Shown here piece after piece: positions 51,920-61,825 of a stretch of DNA of 64,000 nt. How positions within the stretch are numbered: position 1 is the first letter of the stretch; each line of letters begins with the position of its first letter. The notes under the pieces are model-generated. The model searched no databases. It was not told the origin of the DNA and saw nothing but the letters and a program-made list of their open reading frames with translations. Position numbers and translations under genes: made by a program. Source of the stretch: Selenomonadaceae bacterium (GTDB lineage Bacteria; Bacillota; Negativicutes; Selenomonadales; Selenomonadaceae); the NCBI GenBank assembly GCA_017527075.1, contig JAFXQM010000001.1:1-64000 (forward strand), written 5' to 3'.

Positions 51920-53287
51920 ATGGACGCACTGATTTTATCCCGCCTGCAGTTCGCAATAACCACCGTGTATCATTTTTTATTTGTGCCCGTGACTTTGGGC
52001 TTATCGATTTTCGTCGCGCTGCTTGAGATGTGGTATATCAACAGCGGCAGTTACGAGGAACGAATCAAGCTCAAAAAGCTCGTGAAATTTTTCGGGACAA
52101 TCTTCCTGATAAATTTCGCGATGGGTGTCGTGACCGGTATCGTGCAGGAATTTCACTTCGGCATGAACTGGTCGGAGTACGCGCGCTTCATGGGCGACAT
52201 TTTCGGCGCGCCGCTCGCGTTGGAGGCTCTGACTGCTTTCTTCATTGAGTCGACGTTCATCGGGCTGTGGATTTTCGGCTGGGACAAACTCAACGAAAAA
52301 CTTCACTGCCTTTGCATTTGGATTGTCGCCTTCGGCAGCAACCTGTCCGCCTTTTGGATTTTGGTTGCCAACTCTTTCATGCAACACCCCGTCGGTTACG
52401 CGATTGAAGACGGGCGTGCGGTCATGACGGACTTTGGCGCACTCGTCACCAATCCATATCTCTTCGGCGAATACTCTCACACGTTCTTCGCGGGCATAAC
52501 GACGGGCGGTTTCTTGGTCATCGTCGTGAGCGCGTGGAAAGTTGCCACCGACGAAGACTCGCGCGAAATTTTTTTGCGGACGATGCGCCGCGCAGTCCTT
52601 TACACGCTCGTCGGAGTGTTGGGCGTCATGGGCTCCGGTCACATGCACGCGCAATATCTGGCCGAGGGCAACCCGATGAAACTTGCATCGTTCGAGGCGT
52701 TGTGGGAGACGGAAAATCCTGCGCCGTTCGCGGTCGTCGCCGACATCAATCAAGAGGCGGGGAAAAATGATTTTGAAATTTTAATCCCGAACATGTTCAC
52801 ATTCATGGTTCATAATTCTTTCGAAGGCGAAGTCAAAGGCATTAACGATTTGCAACGCGAGGCTGTCGAAAAATACGGCAGCGGTTATTACATTCCCAAC
52901 GACGTGCGCGGCATGTTCTGGAGCTTTCGCGCGATGGTCGGCGCGGGCGGCGCGTTGTTGCTTATCGTCTTGGGCACGGGTTGCTTCGTTTTCTTCTGCC
53001 GCGAAAAAATCCGCGAGCACCTTTGCTGTCTGAAATTAATGCCGTTGCTTCTGCCGATTCCGTTCATTGCAAACTCGGCTGGCTGGTACATTGCGGAGGC
53101 GGGTCGTCAGCCGTGGATTGTCGTCGGCCTGCAGAAAACGGCGGTCGCGGTCAGCCCGAATCTTTCGGCGGGCGAGGTCTGGGTAACTTTAATCGGCTTC
53201 ACGGCGATTTATCTGTTCTTGGCGGTCTTGGCAGTCTTCACGGCGGTCATGTTCATTCGCCGCACTCACGTCACGGAAGAGGAGTGA
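51920..53287 (+). CDS. cydA: Cytochrome bd oxidase subunit I CydA
   Basis: A 455-residue subunit I of the quinol oxidase that reduces O2 to water with high affinity. It carries the N-terminal heme-b ligand His (TVYHFLFVPVTLG), the proton-channel Glu residues in EALTAFFIESTFIGLW, and GRQPWIVVG of the quinol-binding region; the Q-loop is short. About nine membrane helices. In an anaerobe it protects against oxygen. GGAAGTG precedes ATG 51920. A small coiled-coil gene separates it from cydB. Confidence 0.95.
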   Translation: MDALILSRLQFAITTVYHFLFVPVTLGLSIFVALLEMWYINSGSYEERIKLKKLVKFFGTIFLINFAMGVVTGIVQEFHFGMNWSEYARFMGDIFGAPLALEALTAFFIESTFIGLWIFGWDKLNEKLHCLCIWIVAFGSNLSAFWILVANSFMQHPVGYAIEDGRAVMTDFGALVTNPYLFGEYSHTFFAGITTGGFLVIVVSAWKVATDEDSREIFLRTMRRAVLYTLVGVLGVMGSGHMHAQYLAEGNPMKLASFEALWETENPAPFAVVADINQEAGKNDFEILIPNMFTFMVHNSFEGEVKGINDLQREAVEKYGSGYYIPNDVRGMFWSFRAMVGAGGALLLIVLGTGCFVFFCREKIREHLCCLKLMPLLLPIPFIANSAGWYIAEAGRQPWIVVGLQKTAVAVSPNLSAGEVWVTLIGFTAIYLFLAVLAVFTAVMFIRRTHVTEEE

Positions 53288-53292
53288 TTGCC

Positions 53293-53640
53293 ATGACAGA
53301 GCAGGAAAAACAGATTGTCGAAGTCGAAAAACGCGTTGACACCTTGGAAGCGGTTTTCAAATCATTCATGCAAGAAATGCGTGACCGCGACAAACAACGT
53401 GCAGATGACATTCGCGAGATTCGGCAAGACATGAAGAATATGCAGACCAGGCACGACGCCGACATGAAAGGTCTGCAAAAAGATTTTTATACTAAGATGG
53501 ACAACATGGACAAGAAAATGGACGGAGTGGTTAAACACGTTCAAAATTTGACTGTCGCCGCGATTGTTGGAATTGGTGCGGCGGTGGCGGGTATCGGAGC
53601 AATTGCTGTTACCGTCGTTTATTCGGTCTTGACGCGCTGA
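53293..53640 (+). CDS. Coiled-coil, single-TM protein between cydA and cydB
   Basis: A 115-residue protein: an 80-residue charged coiled coil (VEVEKRVDTLEAVFKSFMQE, MQTRHDADMKGLQKDFYTKM) followed by one C-terminal membrane helix (AAIVGIGAAVAGIGAIAVTVVYSV). It resembles small haemolysin-XhlA or DUF1640-like membrane-tethered coiled coils in layout. It lies 5 bp after cydA and 27 bp before cydB, so it is co-transcribed. It might be an accessory subunit of the oxidase; not recognised as CydX, which is much shorter. Confidence 0.75.
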   Translation: MTEQEKQIVEVEKRVDTLEAVFKSFMQEMRDRDKQRADDIREIRQDMKNMQTRHDADMKGLQKDFYTKMDNMDKKMDGVVKHVQNLTVAAIVGIGAAVAGIGAIAVTVVYSVLTR

Positions 53641-53667
53641 AAAATTTTTCGTAAGGGAGTGAGGACT

Positions 53668-54672
53668 GTGGATTTAAATATCGTTTGGTTCATCTTGATA
53701 ACGGTGCTCTTCACGGGATTTTTTATCCTTGAGGGCTTCGATTACGGCGTGGGCATGATGTTACTCGGTCGCCCGAAAAATGAACGCTCGCAATTCGTTC
53801 GCGCGATTGGTCCGGTCTGGGACGGCAACGAAGTCTGGATGATAACGGCGGGCGGCGCGACGTTCGCTGCCTTCCCGCACGTTTACGCCACGATGTTCAG
53901 CACATTTTATCTCGCGCTGTTCCTGATGTTGCTCGCGTTGATTATGCGCGGCGTGGCGTTCGAACTGCGCGGCAAATTTCAATTCGCGGACTGGACAAAT
54001 TTCTGGGACTGCTCAATCTTTTTCGGGAGCTTCGTGCCGGCACTGCTGTGGGGCGTGGCGGTCACCAATCTGCTGCGCGGCGTGCCGATAGATTTCCAAA
54101 TGCATTACGTCGGAACTTTTCTTGACCTGCTGAGCCCGTGCGCTCTGCTCGGCGGAATTTTCTTCGTGCTGCTGTTCGCGTTCCACGGCTCGAACTTTTT
54201 GCTGATAAGAATCGCGGACAAAGGTTTGCTCGAAGAACTGCGGAAAAAAAGTTTGTGCCTCGGTCTGCTGACGCTGGCGGCTTACGCGGTGTTCGCGGGC
54301 GTCGCGTTTGCCGACACCGATATCCTCGCCAAGCTGAGCACGGTAATTTTCCTCGGACTGTCAATCGCCGCGTTGATTGCAAGTTGCGCGGGCGCGAATG
54401 CCGGCTGCGGTTGCAAGGCGTTCATCTCGTCGACGCTCGCCATCGCCTTCCTGACGATTGGATTTTTCACCGCGCTCTTCCCGCGAATCATGGTTTCAAG
54501 TCTCTCGCCCGATTGGAGCCTCAACATTTACAACGCCGCCTCCACCCCGCACACGCTCATGCTCATGACGATTGCCGCCGTGATTTTCGTGCCGATTGTC
54601 TTGATTTACCAGGCGTGGACTTACAGAGTTTTCAAGGAGCGCGTGACGCCCGCAGATGTCCATTATCATTGA
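53668..54672 (+). CDS. cydB: Cytochrome bd oxidase subunit II CydB
   Basis: A 334-residue multi-spanning subunit II. It begins NIVWFILITVLFTGFFILEGFDYGVGM, the conserved start of CydB, and has GNEVWMITAGGATFAAFP, WGVAVTNLLRGVPID and a late SLNIYNAASTPHTLMLM. GTG 53668 is preferred with GGGAGTGAGG upstream; GTG 53659 is in frame. It overlaps cydD by 17 bp. Confidence 0.94.
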   Translation: MDLNIVWFILITVLFTGFFILEGFDYGVGMMLLGRPKNERSQFVRAIGPVWDGNEVWMITAGGATFAAFPHVYATMFSTFYLALFLMLLALIMRGVAFELRGKFQFADWTNFWDCSIFFGSFVPALLWGVAVTNLLRGVPIDFQMHYVGTFLDLLSPCALLGGIFFVLLFAFHGSNFLLIRIADKGLLEELRKKSLCLGLLTLAAYAVFAGVAFADTDILAKLSTVIFLGLSIAALIASCAGANAGCGCKAFISSTLAIAFLTIGFFTALFPRIMVSSLSPDWSLNIYNAASTPHTLMLMTIAAVIFVPIVLIYQAWTYRVFKERVTPADVHYH

Positions 54673-56191
54673 GATTTTAAAGTCGAATAAAAAAATCCTC
54701 GGCAAGGTTGCGTTGTGCAAACTCGTCGAAGGATTTTTTATTTTGCTCGCCGCGATTTTTTTTGTGAAGTTCATCGACGCGCCGACGGAAAAATTTTTGT
54801 TGGCGGCGTTCGGATTCTTCGCGGGGAGATTTTTTTTGTCGGGCGCGGCTGAAAAATTTTTCGCGCGGCTCTCGGTCGACGTCCAAACTTTTTTCCGAAA
54901 AAAAATTCACGCGCAAATCTTCGGGCAGGAAATTTCAAGCGGCGAACTTTTGACGCTCCTCTTCGACACGGTTCAATCGCTCGACGAATTTTTCTTGAAG
55001 GTCGCGCCGCAAATTTCCTCCGCGATAATTTTCCTGCCGATATTTTTAATCGCCGCGGCGTTCACGGATTTGCTGACGGCCGCGATTTTGCTCGCGACGC
55101 TGCCGATTGCTCCGCTGCTTTTGTGGCTTATCGGCAGGGCGACGGCTGAAAAAAATTCGCGCGCGTGGCACGAACTGCAAAAACTCAACGGCGACTTCCG
55201 CGAACTTTTGTCGGCGATTACAACTTTGAAAATTTTCGGGCGGCTCGACGCGGGCGCAGAAAAAATTCGCGCGGCCTCGGAAAAATCTTCGGCGGCGACG
55301 CTCGACGTGCTCAAGCTGGCGTTCGTGTCTTCGTTCGCGCTGGAGTTGATGACCACGCTTTCCATCGCGCTGGTCGCCGTGACTTTGGGCTTGCGATTGG
55401 TCGCGGGCTCCGTTGAGTTTCAAGCCGCGTTGTTCTTGCTCTTGCTCGCGCCTGAATTTTTTTTGCCCGTCAGAAAATTCGGCGTGGCGTTTCACGTGAT
55501 GATTGCGGCGCGCGCCTCGCTCGAACGGCTGAAAAATTTTTTGCGGGCGTCGGAAGAAGTCAGCGGCTCGACGGAAAAAATTTTAATGCCGCCGACGATT
55601 TCACTCGACGACGTGAGCTTCACCTACCCGAAAAAATTTTCGCCCGTGCTGCGCGGCGTGAGCTTAAAATTTTCCGCGGGGAAAGTCACGGCACTCGTCG
55701 GCGATTCGGGCGCGGGCAAGTCCACGCTCTTGAAACTTTTGGCGGGGATTTTGAAACCGACGGCGGGCGAAATTTTTTGGAACGAGTTGCCAACCTCGCG
55801 CATGGAAAACTTTTCGCGGCTGTCAAAAATTTCTTACGCGCCGCAAGCCCCGCACCTGTTCGACGCGCCGCTCGGAAAAAATTTTACGATGTTCGACACG
55901 CTCGACGACGCTCGCCTGAAAAAATTTTTATCCGCGCTGAACATGTCGACGCTCGATTTGAACTCGACGCAAAAACTCAGCCGCGGACAACTTCAACGCC
56001 TCGGAGTAATTCGCGCCCTGCTCAAAGACGCGCCGATAATTTTGCTCGACGAACCGACGGCGGGGCTCGACGCACTCACCGAACAAAAAGTCCTCGCGCT
56101 GATTAAAAATTTTTCCGCGCGCAAGACGATTGTAATCGCCACGCACCGCCTGGCAGTCATCGAAGCCGCCGACGAAATTGTCAGCCTTTAA
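54656..56191 (+). CDS. cydD: CydD-type ABC exporter subunit
   Basis: A 511-residue half-transporter: six membrane helices in the first 300 residues, then an ATPase with Walker A GDSGAGKSTLLKLL, signature LSRGQLQRLGVIRALL, Walker B IILLDEPTAG and the H-loop ATHRL. CydDC exports cysteine and glutathione to the periplasm and is needed to assemble cytochrome bd. Here only one half-transporter follows cydAB; no cydC is seen before the next operon. It may act as a homodimer or pair with a distant partner. The 17-bp overlap with cydB implies coupling. Confidence 0.88.
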   Translation: MSIIIEILKSNKKILGKVALCKLVEGFFILLAAIFFVKFIDAPTEKFLLAAFGFFAGRFFLSGAAEKFFARLSVDVQTFFRKKIHAQIFGQEISSGELLTLLFDTVQSLDEFFLKVAPQISSAIIFLPIFLIAAAFTDLLTAAILLATLPIAPLLLWLIGRATAEKNSRAWHELQKLNGDFRELLSAITTLKIFGRLDAGAEKIRAASEKSSAATLDVLKLAFVSSFALELMTTLSIALVAVTLGLRLVAGSVEFQAALFLLLLAPEFFLPVRKFGVAFHVMIAARASLERLKNFLRASEEVSGSTEKILMPPTISLDDVSFTYPKKFSPVLRGVSLKFSAGKVTALVGDSGAGKSTLLKLLAGILKPTAGEIFWNELPTSRMENFSRLSKISYAPQAPHLFDAPLGKNFTMFDTLDDARLKKFLSALNMSTLDLNSTQKLSRGQLQRLGVIRALLKDAPIILLDEPTAGLDALTEQKVLALIKNFSARKTIVIATHRLAVIEAADEIVSL

Positions 56192-56236
56192 GCTTGCCGC
56201 GAACGACCGCCGCCCCCGCGAGGTGCCCTTTCTTTG

Positions 56237-56268
56237 CTTACTTTCTTTGGGCACGCAAAGAAAGTAAG
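56237..56268. terminator. Perfect 13-bp inverted repeat after cydD
   Basis: CTTACTTTCTTTG, loop GGCACG, CAAAGAAAGTAAG. It is not followed by a T run on either side, so it may be a REP-like palindrome or a factor-assisted terminator. It separates the cyd operon from the sensor kinase operon. Confidence 0.55.
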
Positions 56269-56364
56269 AACAACCTCCACTCTTGAGAAATAGGGGACGA
56301 GCCGCGCATGATATTTCTTGCGGCGGCTTTTTTTTTCGTTAAAATTCGCGCGGGAGGTTGAGCA

Positions 56365-57996
56365 ATGAAAATCGTTTGGAACATGCGCTTCAAAATGTTT
56401 TTGGCGGCACTGGTCATCAACGTCCTCGGAATAATTTTCGCCATGCTCCTCTTCTACCATTACGCCGCCGAACATTTTTATTCGGAATACGCCGCCTCGC
56501 TCCAAGAAAGAGTTTTTATCGGCGCGAAAAATGCCGACGCCGCTTTCCAAAAAATTTATCGCGCGACCTTGGACATTTCCTTCGACGCGCAAGTCAGCGA
56601 GCTGATAAATCGCGGCGACTTTGCAACTCTGGCGACGCGCCTCAGAAATTATCGCGAGAGAAATTCTTTGGCGGATGACATTTACATCTTCCTGCCCGAC
56701 AAAAAAATTTTGATTCGCTCCGAAGAATATAATTCTGTTCAGACGCTCGATTGGAAGACTGCCGCCGCCTGGAAAAAAATTATCGACGGGCAGAGCGGCA
56801 TGCGTCCGATTTTTGCCGAAAATATCTTGAGCCCCGCCGCGAAAAAAATTTTCCTGTACAAAGCAAAAGTTCAGGGCTCCGACGCGTTCGTGACGACGCA
56901 AATCAGCGAGCGCGGCTTTTATTACAACTTCATCGACGACTTGGGCGCGGGCGACTCGAACATTGCATTGATGAGCGACGCCGCCGGCAATATCGTTTCG
57001 CAGAGCCGCGCTTACTCAAATCTGAACGGAAACGATTTCATCCGCGCCGAAGTCGAAATGCCGCTGTCGCACTACTCGATTCAACTTTTGGTCAGCAAGA
57101 AAAAAATTCACGGCAAAATTACTTTCATGCAAATCTTGAGCGTCTTGGGCGTCATTTTTATTTTGCTCCTGTCGACGTTCCTTTTGTACATGCTTGCCGC
57201 CAAACTCAACGAGCCCGTGGAAAATCTCGCGCAAGTCATGCAGGACGTCGGCCACGGAAATTTTTCATTGCGCGCGACGGTCGACGGCAACGACGAAATT
57301 ACTTACCTCGCCGAAAGATTCAATCATATGCTGGACAATTTGGAGAACGAAAAATTTTTGAAGCGGCGCGCCGAACTTCACGCGCTGCAATATCAAATCC
57401 GCCCGCATTTTATTTACAACACGCTGAATTCAATCCGATTCGCGGCGATGATTCAAGGCGCAAAAAATATCGGCGAGCTGCTGGCGAACTTTATCGAACT
57501 GCTGCAGGTCAGCACGAACCGCGAGGGCGAATTCGGGACACTGGCGGAAGAAATTTCCACGCTGAAAAAATATATCGCCCTGCAGGAATTTCGGCTGATG
57601 AATTCGTTCGCGGTCGATTTCAATTTGGCGGAAGAAACTTTGTCGTGCCGAGTGCCGCGTTTGATTCTTCAGCCGTTCGTGGAGAACAGCATCCTGCACA
57701 CGCCGAGCCCCGAAAAAACTTTTTGCCGAATCGTGATTGCCTCGGAGCTGCGCGGCGACGAATTGATTATCACCGTGACCGACGACGGCAAAGGCATGTC
57801 GCCCGAAGTGCTGGAAAATTTGTCAGCCAAGCCGAGCGACGAGAAAACTCACGGCGGCTTTTCGGGCATCGGCGTTTCAAACATTCGGGAGCGGCTCAGA
57901 CTTTATTACGGCGACGCGGGCAAAGTTATCTGCGAGAGCGACGGCCGAAGCTTTACGAAAATTTCTATCGTCCTGCCCGCCGAGGTGATTCCATGA
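56365..57996 (+). CDS. YesM/LytS-like sensor histidine kinase
   Basis: A 543-residue membrane kinase. TM1 is at about 8-30, an extracytoplasmic sensor domain covers 31-255, TM2 is at about 258-282, then a HAMP domain (LNEPVENLAQVMQDVG). The His_kinase module has the phospho-acceptor H348 in QIRPHFIYNTLNSIRF, and the ATPase shows VENSILH, DDGKGM and GIGVSNIRERL. It heads a three-gene operon with a sugar-binding protein (ATGA overlap) and a YesN-like regulator, like XylFII-LytS-YesN systems that sense extracellular sugars. GGGAGG precedes ATG 56365. Confidence 0.9.
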   Translation: MKIVWNMRFKMFLAALVINVLGIIFAMLLFYHYAAEHFYSEYAASLQERVFIGAKNADAAFQKIYRATLDISFDAQVSELINRGDFATLATRLRNYRERNSLADDIYIFLPDKKILIRSEEYNSVQTLDWKTAAAWKKIIDGQSGMRPIFAENILSPAAKKIFLYKAKVQGSDAFVTTQISERGFYYNFIDDLGAGDSNIALMSDAAGNIVSQSRAYSNLNGNDFIRAEVEMPLSHYSIQLLVSKKKIHGKITFMQILSVLGVIFILLLSTFLLYMLAAKLNEPVENLAQVMQDVGHGNFSLRATVDGNDEITYLAERFNHMLDNLENEKFLKRRAELHALQYQIRPHFIYNTLNSIRFAAMIQGAKNIGELLANFIELLQVSTNREGEFGTLAEEISTLKKYIALQEFRLMNSFAVDFNLAEETLSCRVPRLILQPFVENSILHTPSPEKTFCRIVIASELRGDELIITVTDDGKGMSPEVLENLSAKPSDEKTHGGFSGIGVSNIRERLRLYYGDAGKVICESDGRSFTKISIVLPAEVIP

Positions 57997-58937
57997 CAAA
58001 ATTTTTGGCACTGTTTTACACGCTGCTGGTCATGATGTTGGTCGCGGTCGTGTCTTACACCATGCAGAAGTCGGAAGAAATTTCCCCGCCGCAACGAACA
58101 ATCGGCGTGGTCTTGAAGGCAATGGATTCGGAGCACTGGCTTTCTGTTCGTTCGGGCATGACGGAGGCGGCTCAGCGAAATAACATGCGCCTCATCGTCA
58201 TCACCGCCGAGAACGAAACCGCCTTCGCCGAGCAAAACAAAATCATCAGCGACTTGCTTGCCAACGACATTGACGCGTTAATCGTTTCGCCGACGAATAT
58301 CAATCACACCCGCGAGTTCGTCGACGCCGCCCGCGAAAAAAATATTCCCGTCTTCTCGATTGACGAGGAAATTGACGGGATAATTTATATCGGCTCAAAT
58401 AATTATTTGGTCGGGGAGATGGCGGCGGCGTTCATGGAAAAAAATTTGCCGGCGGGCGCGGAGGTCAGCGTCATATCCGGCAGCGCGAATCAGAACGCGC
58501 ACATTCAGCGGACGGCGGGTTTCGTCGAACACGTGGAAAAAAATTCCGCGCTGATAATCGGCACGACGATGGCGGCGGAGACTCAATATCGGCAGGCGAT
58601 GACTCAAGCCGAAAAACTTTTCCGCGAACGCCCGAACACGCGCGGGATTTTCGTGACGAGCGCGATTATGACTTTGGGCGTGATTGAGGCGACGGAAAAA
58701 AATTTTCGCGCGGTGACGATTGTGGGCGTGGACACTCAGAACGACGCGATTATGGCGGTCAAGAGCGGGAGTATCGACGCGCTCATTTCCCAGGACGGTC
58801 ACGAGTCGGGCAGGCTGGCGATTGAAGTCGTCGCGGCTTACTTGAACGGGCAGCCGACGGAGAAATACAATTTCATTGCCAACGAACTCATCACCGCCGA
58901 CAACGCCGAGCATTTTCTTTTGCAGGAGGATTTTTAG
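57993..58937 (+). CDS. Membrane-anchored sugar-binding protein (periplasmic-binding type I)
   Basis: A 314-residue protein with an uncleaved-looking N-terminal signal anchor (LALFYTLLVMMLVAVVSYTM, no lipobox) and a ribose/galactose-binding fold: TIGVVLKAMDSEHWLSVRSGM, DALIVSPTNINHTREFVDAA, VFSIDEEIDG, GVDTQNDAIMAVKSG. Encoded between kinase and response regulator rather than with a transporter, it most likely presents a bound sugar to the kinase ectodomain, not to an ABC permease. Its start overlaps the kinase stop. Confidence 0.85.
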   Translation: MTKFLALFYTLLVMMLVAVVSYTMQKSEEISPPQRTIGVVLKAMDSEHWLSVRSGMTEAAQRNNMRLIVITAENETAFAEQNKIISDLLANDIDALIVSPTNINHTREFVDAAREKNIPVFSIDEEIDGIIYIGSNNYLVGEMAAAFMEKNLPAGAEVSVISGSANQNAHIQRTAGFVEHVEKNSALIIGTTMAAETQYRQAMTQAEKLFRERPNTRGIFVTSAIMTLGVIEATEKNFRAVTIVGVDTQNDAIMAVKSGSIDALISQDGHESGRLAIEVVAAYLNGQPTEKYNFIANELITADNAEHFLLQEDF

Positions 58938-58967
58938 GAGTTGGGAGTTAGGAGGTAGGAGTTAGGA
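58937..58967. repeat. GGAGTTAGGAGG simple repeat before the regulator gene
   Basis: Four to five units of (T)TAGGAGT/GGGAGT fill the whole gap between two genes. The last unit provides the ribosome-binding site (TTAGGAG) of the regulator, so its strength could vary with repeat number. Confidence 0.6.
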
Positions 58968-60486
58968 GTGAAAAGAGTTTTGATTGTCGACGACGACTTT
59001 CTCGTCCGCACATACCTGAAGCAAATGATTCCGTGGGAGGAGCAGGGCTTTTACATCATCGGCGACGCAAAGAACGGGCGCGAGGCTTTGGAGATTCTTC
59101 AACGCGACGGCGCGGACATTTTAATCGCCGACGTGTCCATGCCGATAATGGACGGCATTGAGCTGACGCGCCACGCAAAAAAATTATCGCCGCGCACGCA
59201 CATTTTGATTTTGAGTTGCCACGACGATTTTGTTTACGTCAAAGAGGCGATGAAGCTCGGCATTGACGATTATCTTTTGAAAAATGATTTGTCGGAGGAA
59301 ACACTCCTCGACGCGCTGAAAAAAATTTCGTTCGACGCGGAAGAAAATTCGGAGATGGAGCGGCTGGCACTCATCGGGCGGAAAAAGTTGCGCGAAGATT
59401 TTTTCCGAGCCTTCGACGCGGGCGAACCCGATAAGCTGGAAAGATTGGCGGCGGACGCGGAAATTTCTGCGGCGTTCGGAGCGGCGGCGGCGTTCATGAT
59501 AATTCCGCAGCGTTGGCAAGAGCGCGAGCAAATTTTGTCGGAGAACGAGCGCGAAAATTTTTTGGCGGCGTTCGCGGAGATGACTTCAAACACGTGCCGA
59601 AATTTGTTGGGCGAAAAAATTCAGCCGATGATATTCGATTCGACGCGCGGAGGATTTTTTCATTGGGGTTTGCTGGTCGAGGGCGGCACGCGAGAAATTG
59701 CCGAGCGGCTTCGGAATTTTTCAAAGCTTTACTTCAACCTTGAGCTGAAAATTTTTTTTGTCGCCGCCGAAAAAAAATCTCGCCGCACTGTCGGAGCAGT
59801 GGCTGAAAATTTTCGACGCCCGCGCAGATTCATTTTACTCGGACGAAAAAATTTTTTCGGTGGAGAATTTGCCGCCGCTGTCGATAAAAATTTCCGACGC
59901 GCTGAAAAATTCGGGGCGCGAGGTCGTCGAGGCTTTGAGCTTCATCGACGAGGACTTTGCGGGCGTACTGAAAAATTTCCGCGAAAAACTTTTGCACGCC
60001 GAACTTCATCCGGAAATTTTGTCGACGTTCGTCGCGGGGCTCTTCGCCGAGGCGGAACGGAATTTGTTGCCGAGCCCGCTGCAGGCGGAAAATTTTTCGG
60101 AGTGGTTCACGCGCTTGGAAAAATTTTTGAACGAGCTGCGCGGACGCCAAGGTAAAGATTATCTGCACCCCGCGATTCGTTTGGCACTCAAGTACATTGA
60201 AGCTCACTGCCGCGAGGAAATTTCTCAGCCGGACATCGCCGACGCCGTTCACCTGAACAATTCCTATTTCTCCACGCTGTTCAAAAAATCTGTCGGCAAA
60301 GGGTTCATCGATTATCTAAACGAGCTGCGCATTGCTCACGTCAAAGAGCGGCTGGCGACGAGCTCAGAAAAAGCAAAAGCCATCGCGACTTCCGAGGGCT
60401 TCAATGATTATCAATATTTCGTGAAAGTTTTCAAGCGGCTGACGGGACTGACGCCGAGTGAATACCGCCGAAAATTTTTGCGTTGA
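58968..60486 (+). pseudogene. YesN-like response regulator, frameshifted at A8
   Basis: GTG 58968 starts a receiver domain (KRVLIVDDDFLVRTYLKQMI, phospho-Asp in DILIADVSMPIMDG, Lys in YLLKNDLS). The middle region continues to IFFVAAEK, where an A8 run (59770-59777) shifts the frame. With A7 it goes on as NLAALSEQWLKIFD to the C-terminal AraC-type HTH (HCREEISQPDIADAVHLNN, FNDYQYFVKVFKRLTGLTPSEYR), ending 60486. Repaired, it is about 505 residues, normal for YesN. It should control a sugar-use operon, plausibly the genes at 61937-64000. The shift is either a sequencing error or a recent mutation. Confidence 0.85.
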
Positions 60487-60491
60487 GTCAC

Positions 60492-60622
60492 ATTGACGAA
60501 GAAAGCTCCGGGTGCTAAGATTGGAATCGTTCAGAAACCAACAAGCACGGCGGAGCCTTCTTGCTTTTTGAGATTCTAACACGCCCCCGCCGCGCTGTCA
60601 AACAGAAAGGCGGATTGATATT
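60492..60622 (+). repeat. Leader of GIY-YIG cassette, copy B
   Basis: Begins ATTGACGAAGAAAGC just six bases after the regulator stop and contains GGTGCTAAGATTGGAATCGTT, CACGGCGGAGCCTT and, near the gene, CTGTCAAACAGAAAGGCGG. It matches copy A at 13061-13189. AGCTCCG and CGGAGC can pair over 40 bases. Confidence 0.7.
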
Positions 60623-61771
60623 ATGATTGTCGGCGTTATCTACCTCATTACAAATTTGCTCAACGGCATGAAGTATGTCGGGCAAACGACGCAGCCGCTG
60701 GGAGCGCGTATCGCTCAGCACAAATGCTCTGACCTCTACATCGACAGAGCCATTCGCAAATACGGCCGGGAAAATTTCAAAGTCGAAGTCCTCGAAGAGT
60801 GTTACACCGTCGAACAGCTCAACGAGCGCGAAATTTTTTGGATTGCCGCGCTCAACACCAAAGTGCCGAACGGTTACAACATCACAGACGGCGGCGAAGG
60901 AAATCTCGGCTTGAGTCACACAAAAGAAACGCGCGACCAAATGTCGGTAGACCGGAGCGGCGAAAAAAATGCTTTCTTCGGAAAGAATCACACGGATGAC
61001 ACGTGCTTCACGCTCTCGGTGTCGCACCGTAAAGAAACACCATACGAAAACTTGCGCAACGAGATGGACGCTGTACAGATGACAATTGCTTCGCTCGCTA
61101 AGCTCTTGGAATTGACGCCGGCGACCCTTTCCGGCAAAATGCGTGGCAAGTACAATTTTACGGCGAAAGACAAAGCCAAGCTCGAAAAAATTTTTAACAA
61201 ACCGATAGACTACCTTCTCAAGCGAAACGATGGTCTGCCGACGATAATTATTGAATCGACAGCTGGCGAAAACAATCCATTCTTTGGAAAACATCATACA
61301 GGAGAAAATCTTACAAAATTGTCAGAAATGAATCGCGGCGACTCTCCGTACAAAAATCTGCTGAAAGAAATGGATGCCATACATCTGACGTACATTGCGC
61401 TTGCTAAACTTCTGGGTTTGACACAACCAACTCTTTCCGAAAAAATGCACGGCAAAATCAACTTCACGGCTAAGGACAGAGCCAAGCTCGAAAAAATTTT
61501 TGGTAAGCCCGCCGAATATCTTCTTTATTCTGATGAACCCATTGCGCCATTGCAAAAAAAATATAATCGAATTCTCTATAAAAACTTGTTTCGCGAAATG
61601 GAAGCTCGACAGATGACCCAAACCAACCTCGGAAAAATTTTGGGGTTGGCTAAGACCACCATCTCTGCAAAAATGTTGGGCAAACTCAACTTCACGGCGA
61701 AGGACAAACTCAAGCTCGAAGAAATTTTCCAAAAACCAATCAGCTACCTCCTCCGGCGCGCAGACGGCTGA
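60623..61771 (+). CDS. GIY-YIG homing-type endonuclease with NUMOD3 motifs and three HTH repeats
   Basis: A 382-residue protein. Residues 1-90 are the GIY-YIG nuclease (GVIYLITNLLNGMKYVGQTT, the Arg in LGARIAQH, and EREIFWIAAL). Short NUMOD3-type motifs follow (GLSHTKETRDQMS, GEKNAFFGKNH, GENNPFFGKHH), known as DNA-binding elements of homing endonucleases. Three repeats of about 58 residues each contain an XRE-like HTH (AKLLELTPATLSGKM, AKLLGLTQPTLSEKM, GKILGLAKTTISAKM) and end FTAKDKAKLEKIF. It sits between the regulator and iolG, splitting a likely sugar regulon. It is related in layout and leader to 13190-13771. Confidence 0.85.
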   Translation: MIVGVIYLITNLLNGMKYVGQTTQPLGARIAQHKCSDLYIDRAIRKYGRENFKVEVLEECYTVEQLNEREIFWIAALNTKVPNGYNITDGGEGNLGLSHTKETRDQMSVDRSGEKNAFFGKNHTDDTCFTLSVSHRKETPYENLRNEMDAVQMTIASLAKLLELTPATLSGKMRGKYNFTAKDKAKLEKIFNKPIDYLLKRNDGLPTIIIESTAGENNPFFGKHHTGENLTKLSEMNRGDSPYKNLLKEMDAIHLTYIALAKLLGLTQPTLSEKMHGKINFTAKDRAKLEKIFGKPAEYLLYSDEPIAPLQKKYNRILYKNLFREMEARQMTQTNLGKILGLAKTTISAKMLGKLNFTAKDKLKLEEIFQKPISYLLRRADG

Positions 61772-61801
61772 AAATCTCTGCGGCAACAAAAAATTTTACA
61801 C

Positions 61802-61825
61802 GCCCGACCATGGGCTTTTTTTTTT
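61802..61825 (+). terminator. Terminator after the GIY-YIG gene
   Basis: GCCC, loop GACCAT, GGGC followed by ten T. Short stem, strong T run. Confidence 0.6.

Noticed and set aside
53293..53640. CydX-type small oxidase subunit
   Set aside because: It is 115 residues with a long coiled coil and a C-terminal membrane helix, unlike the roughly 37-residue CydX with an N-terminal helix.
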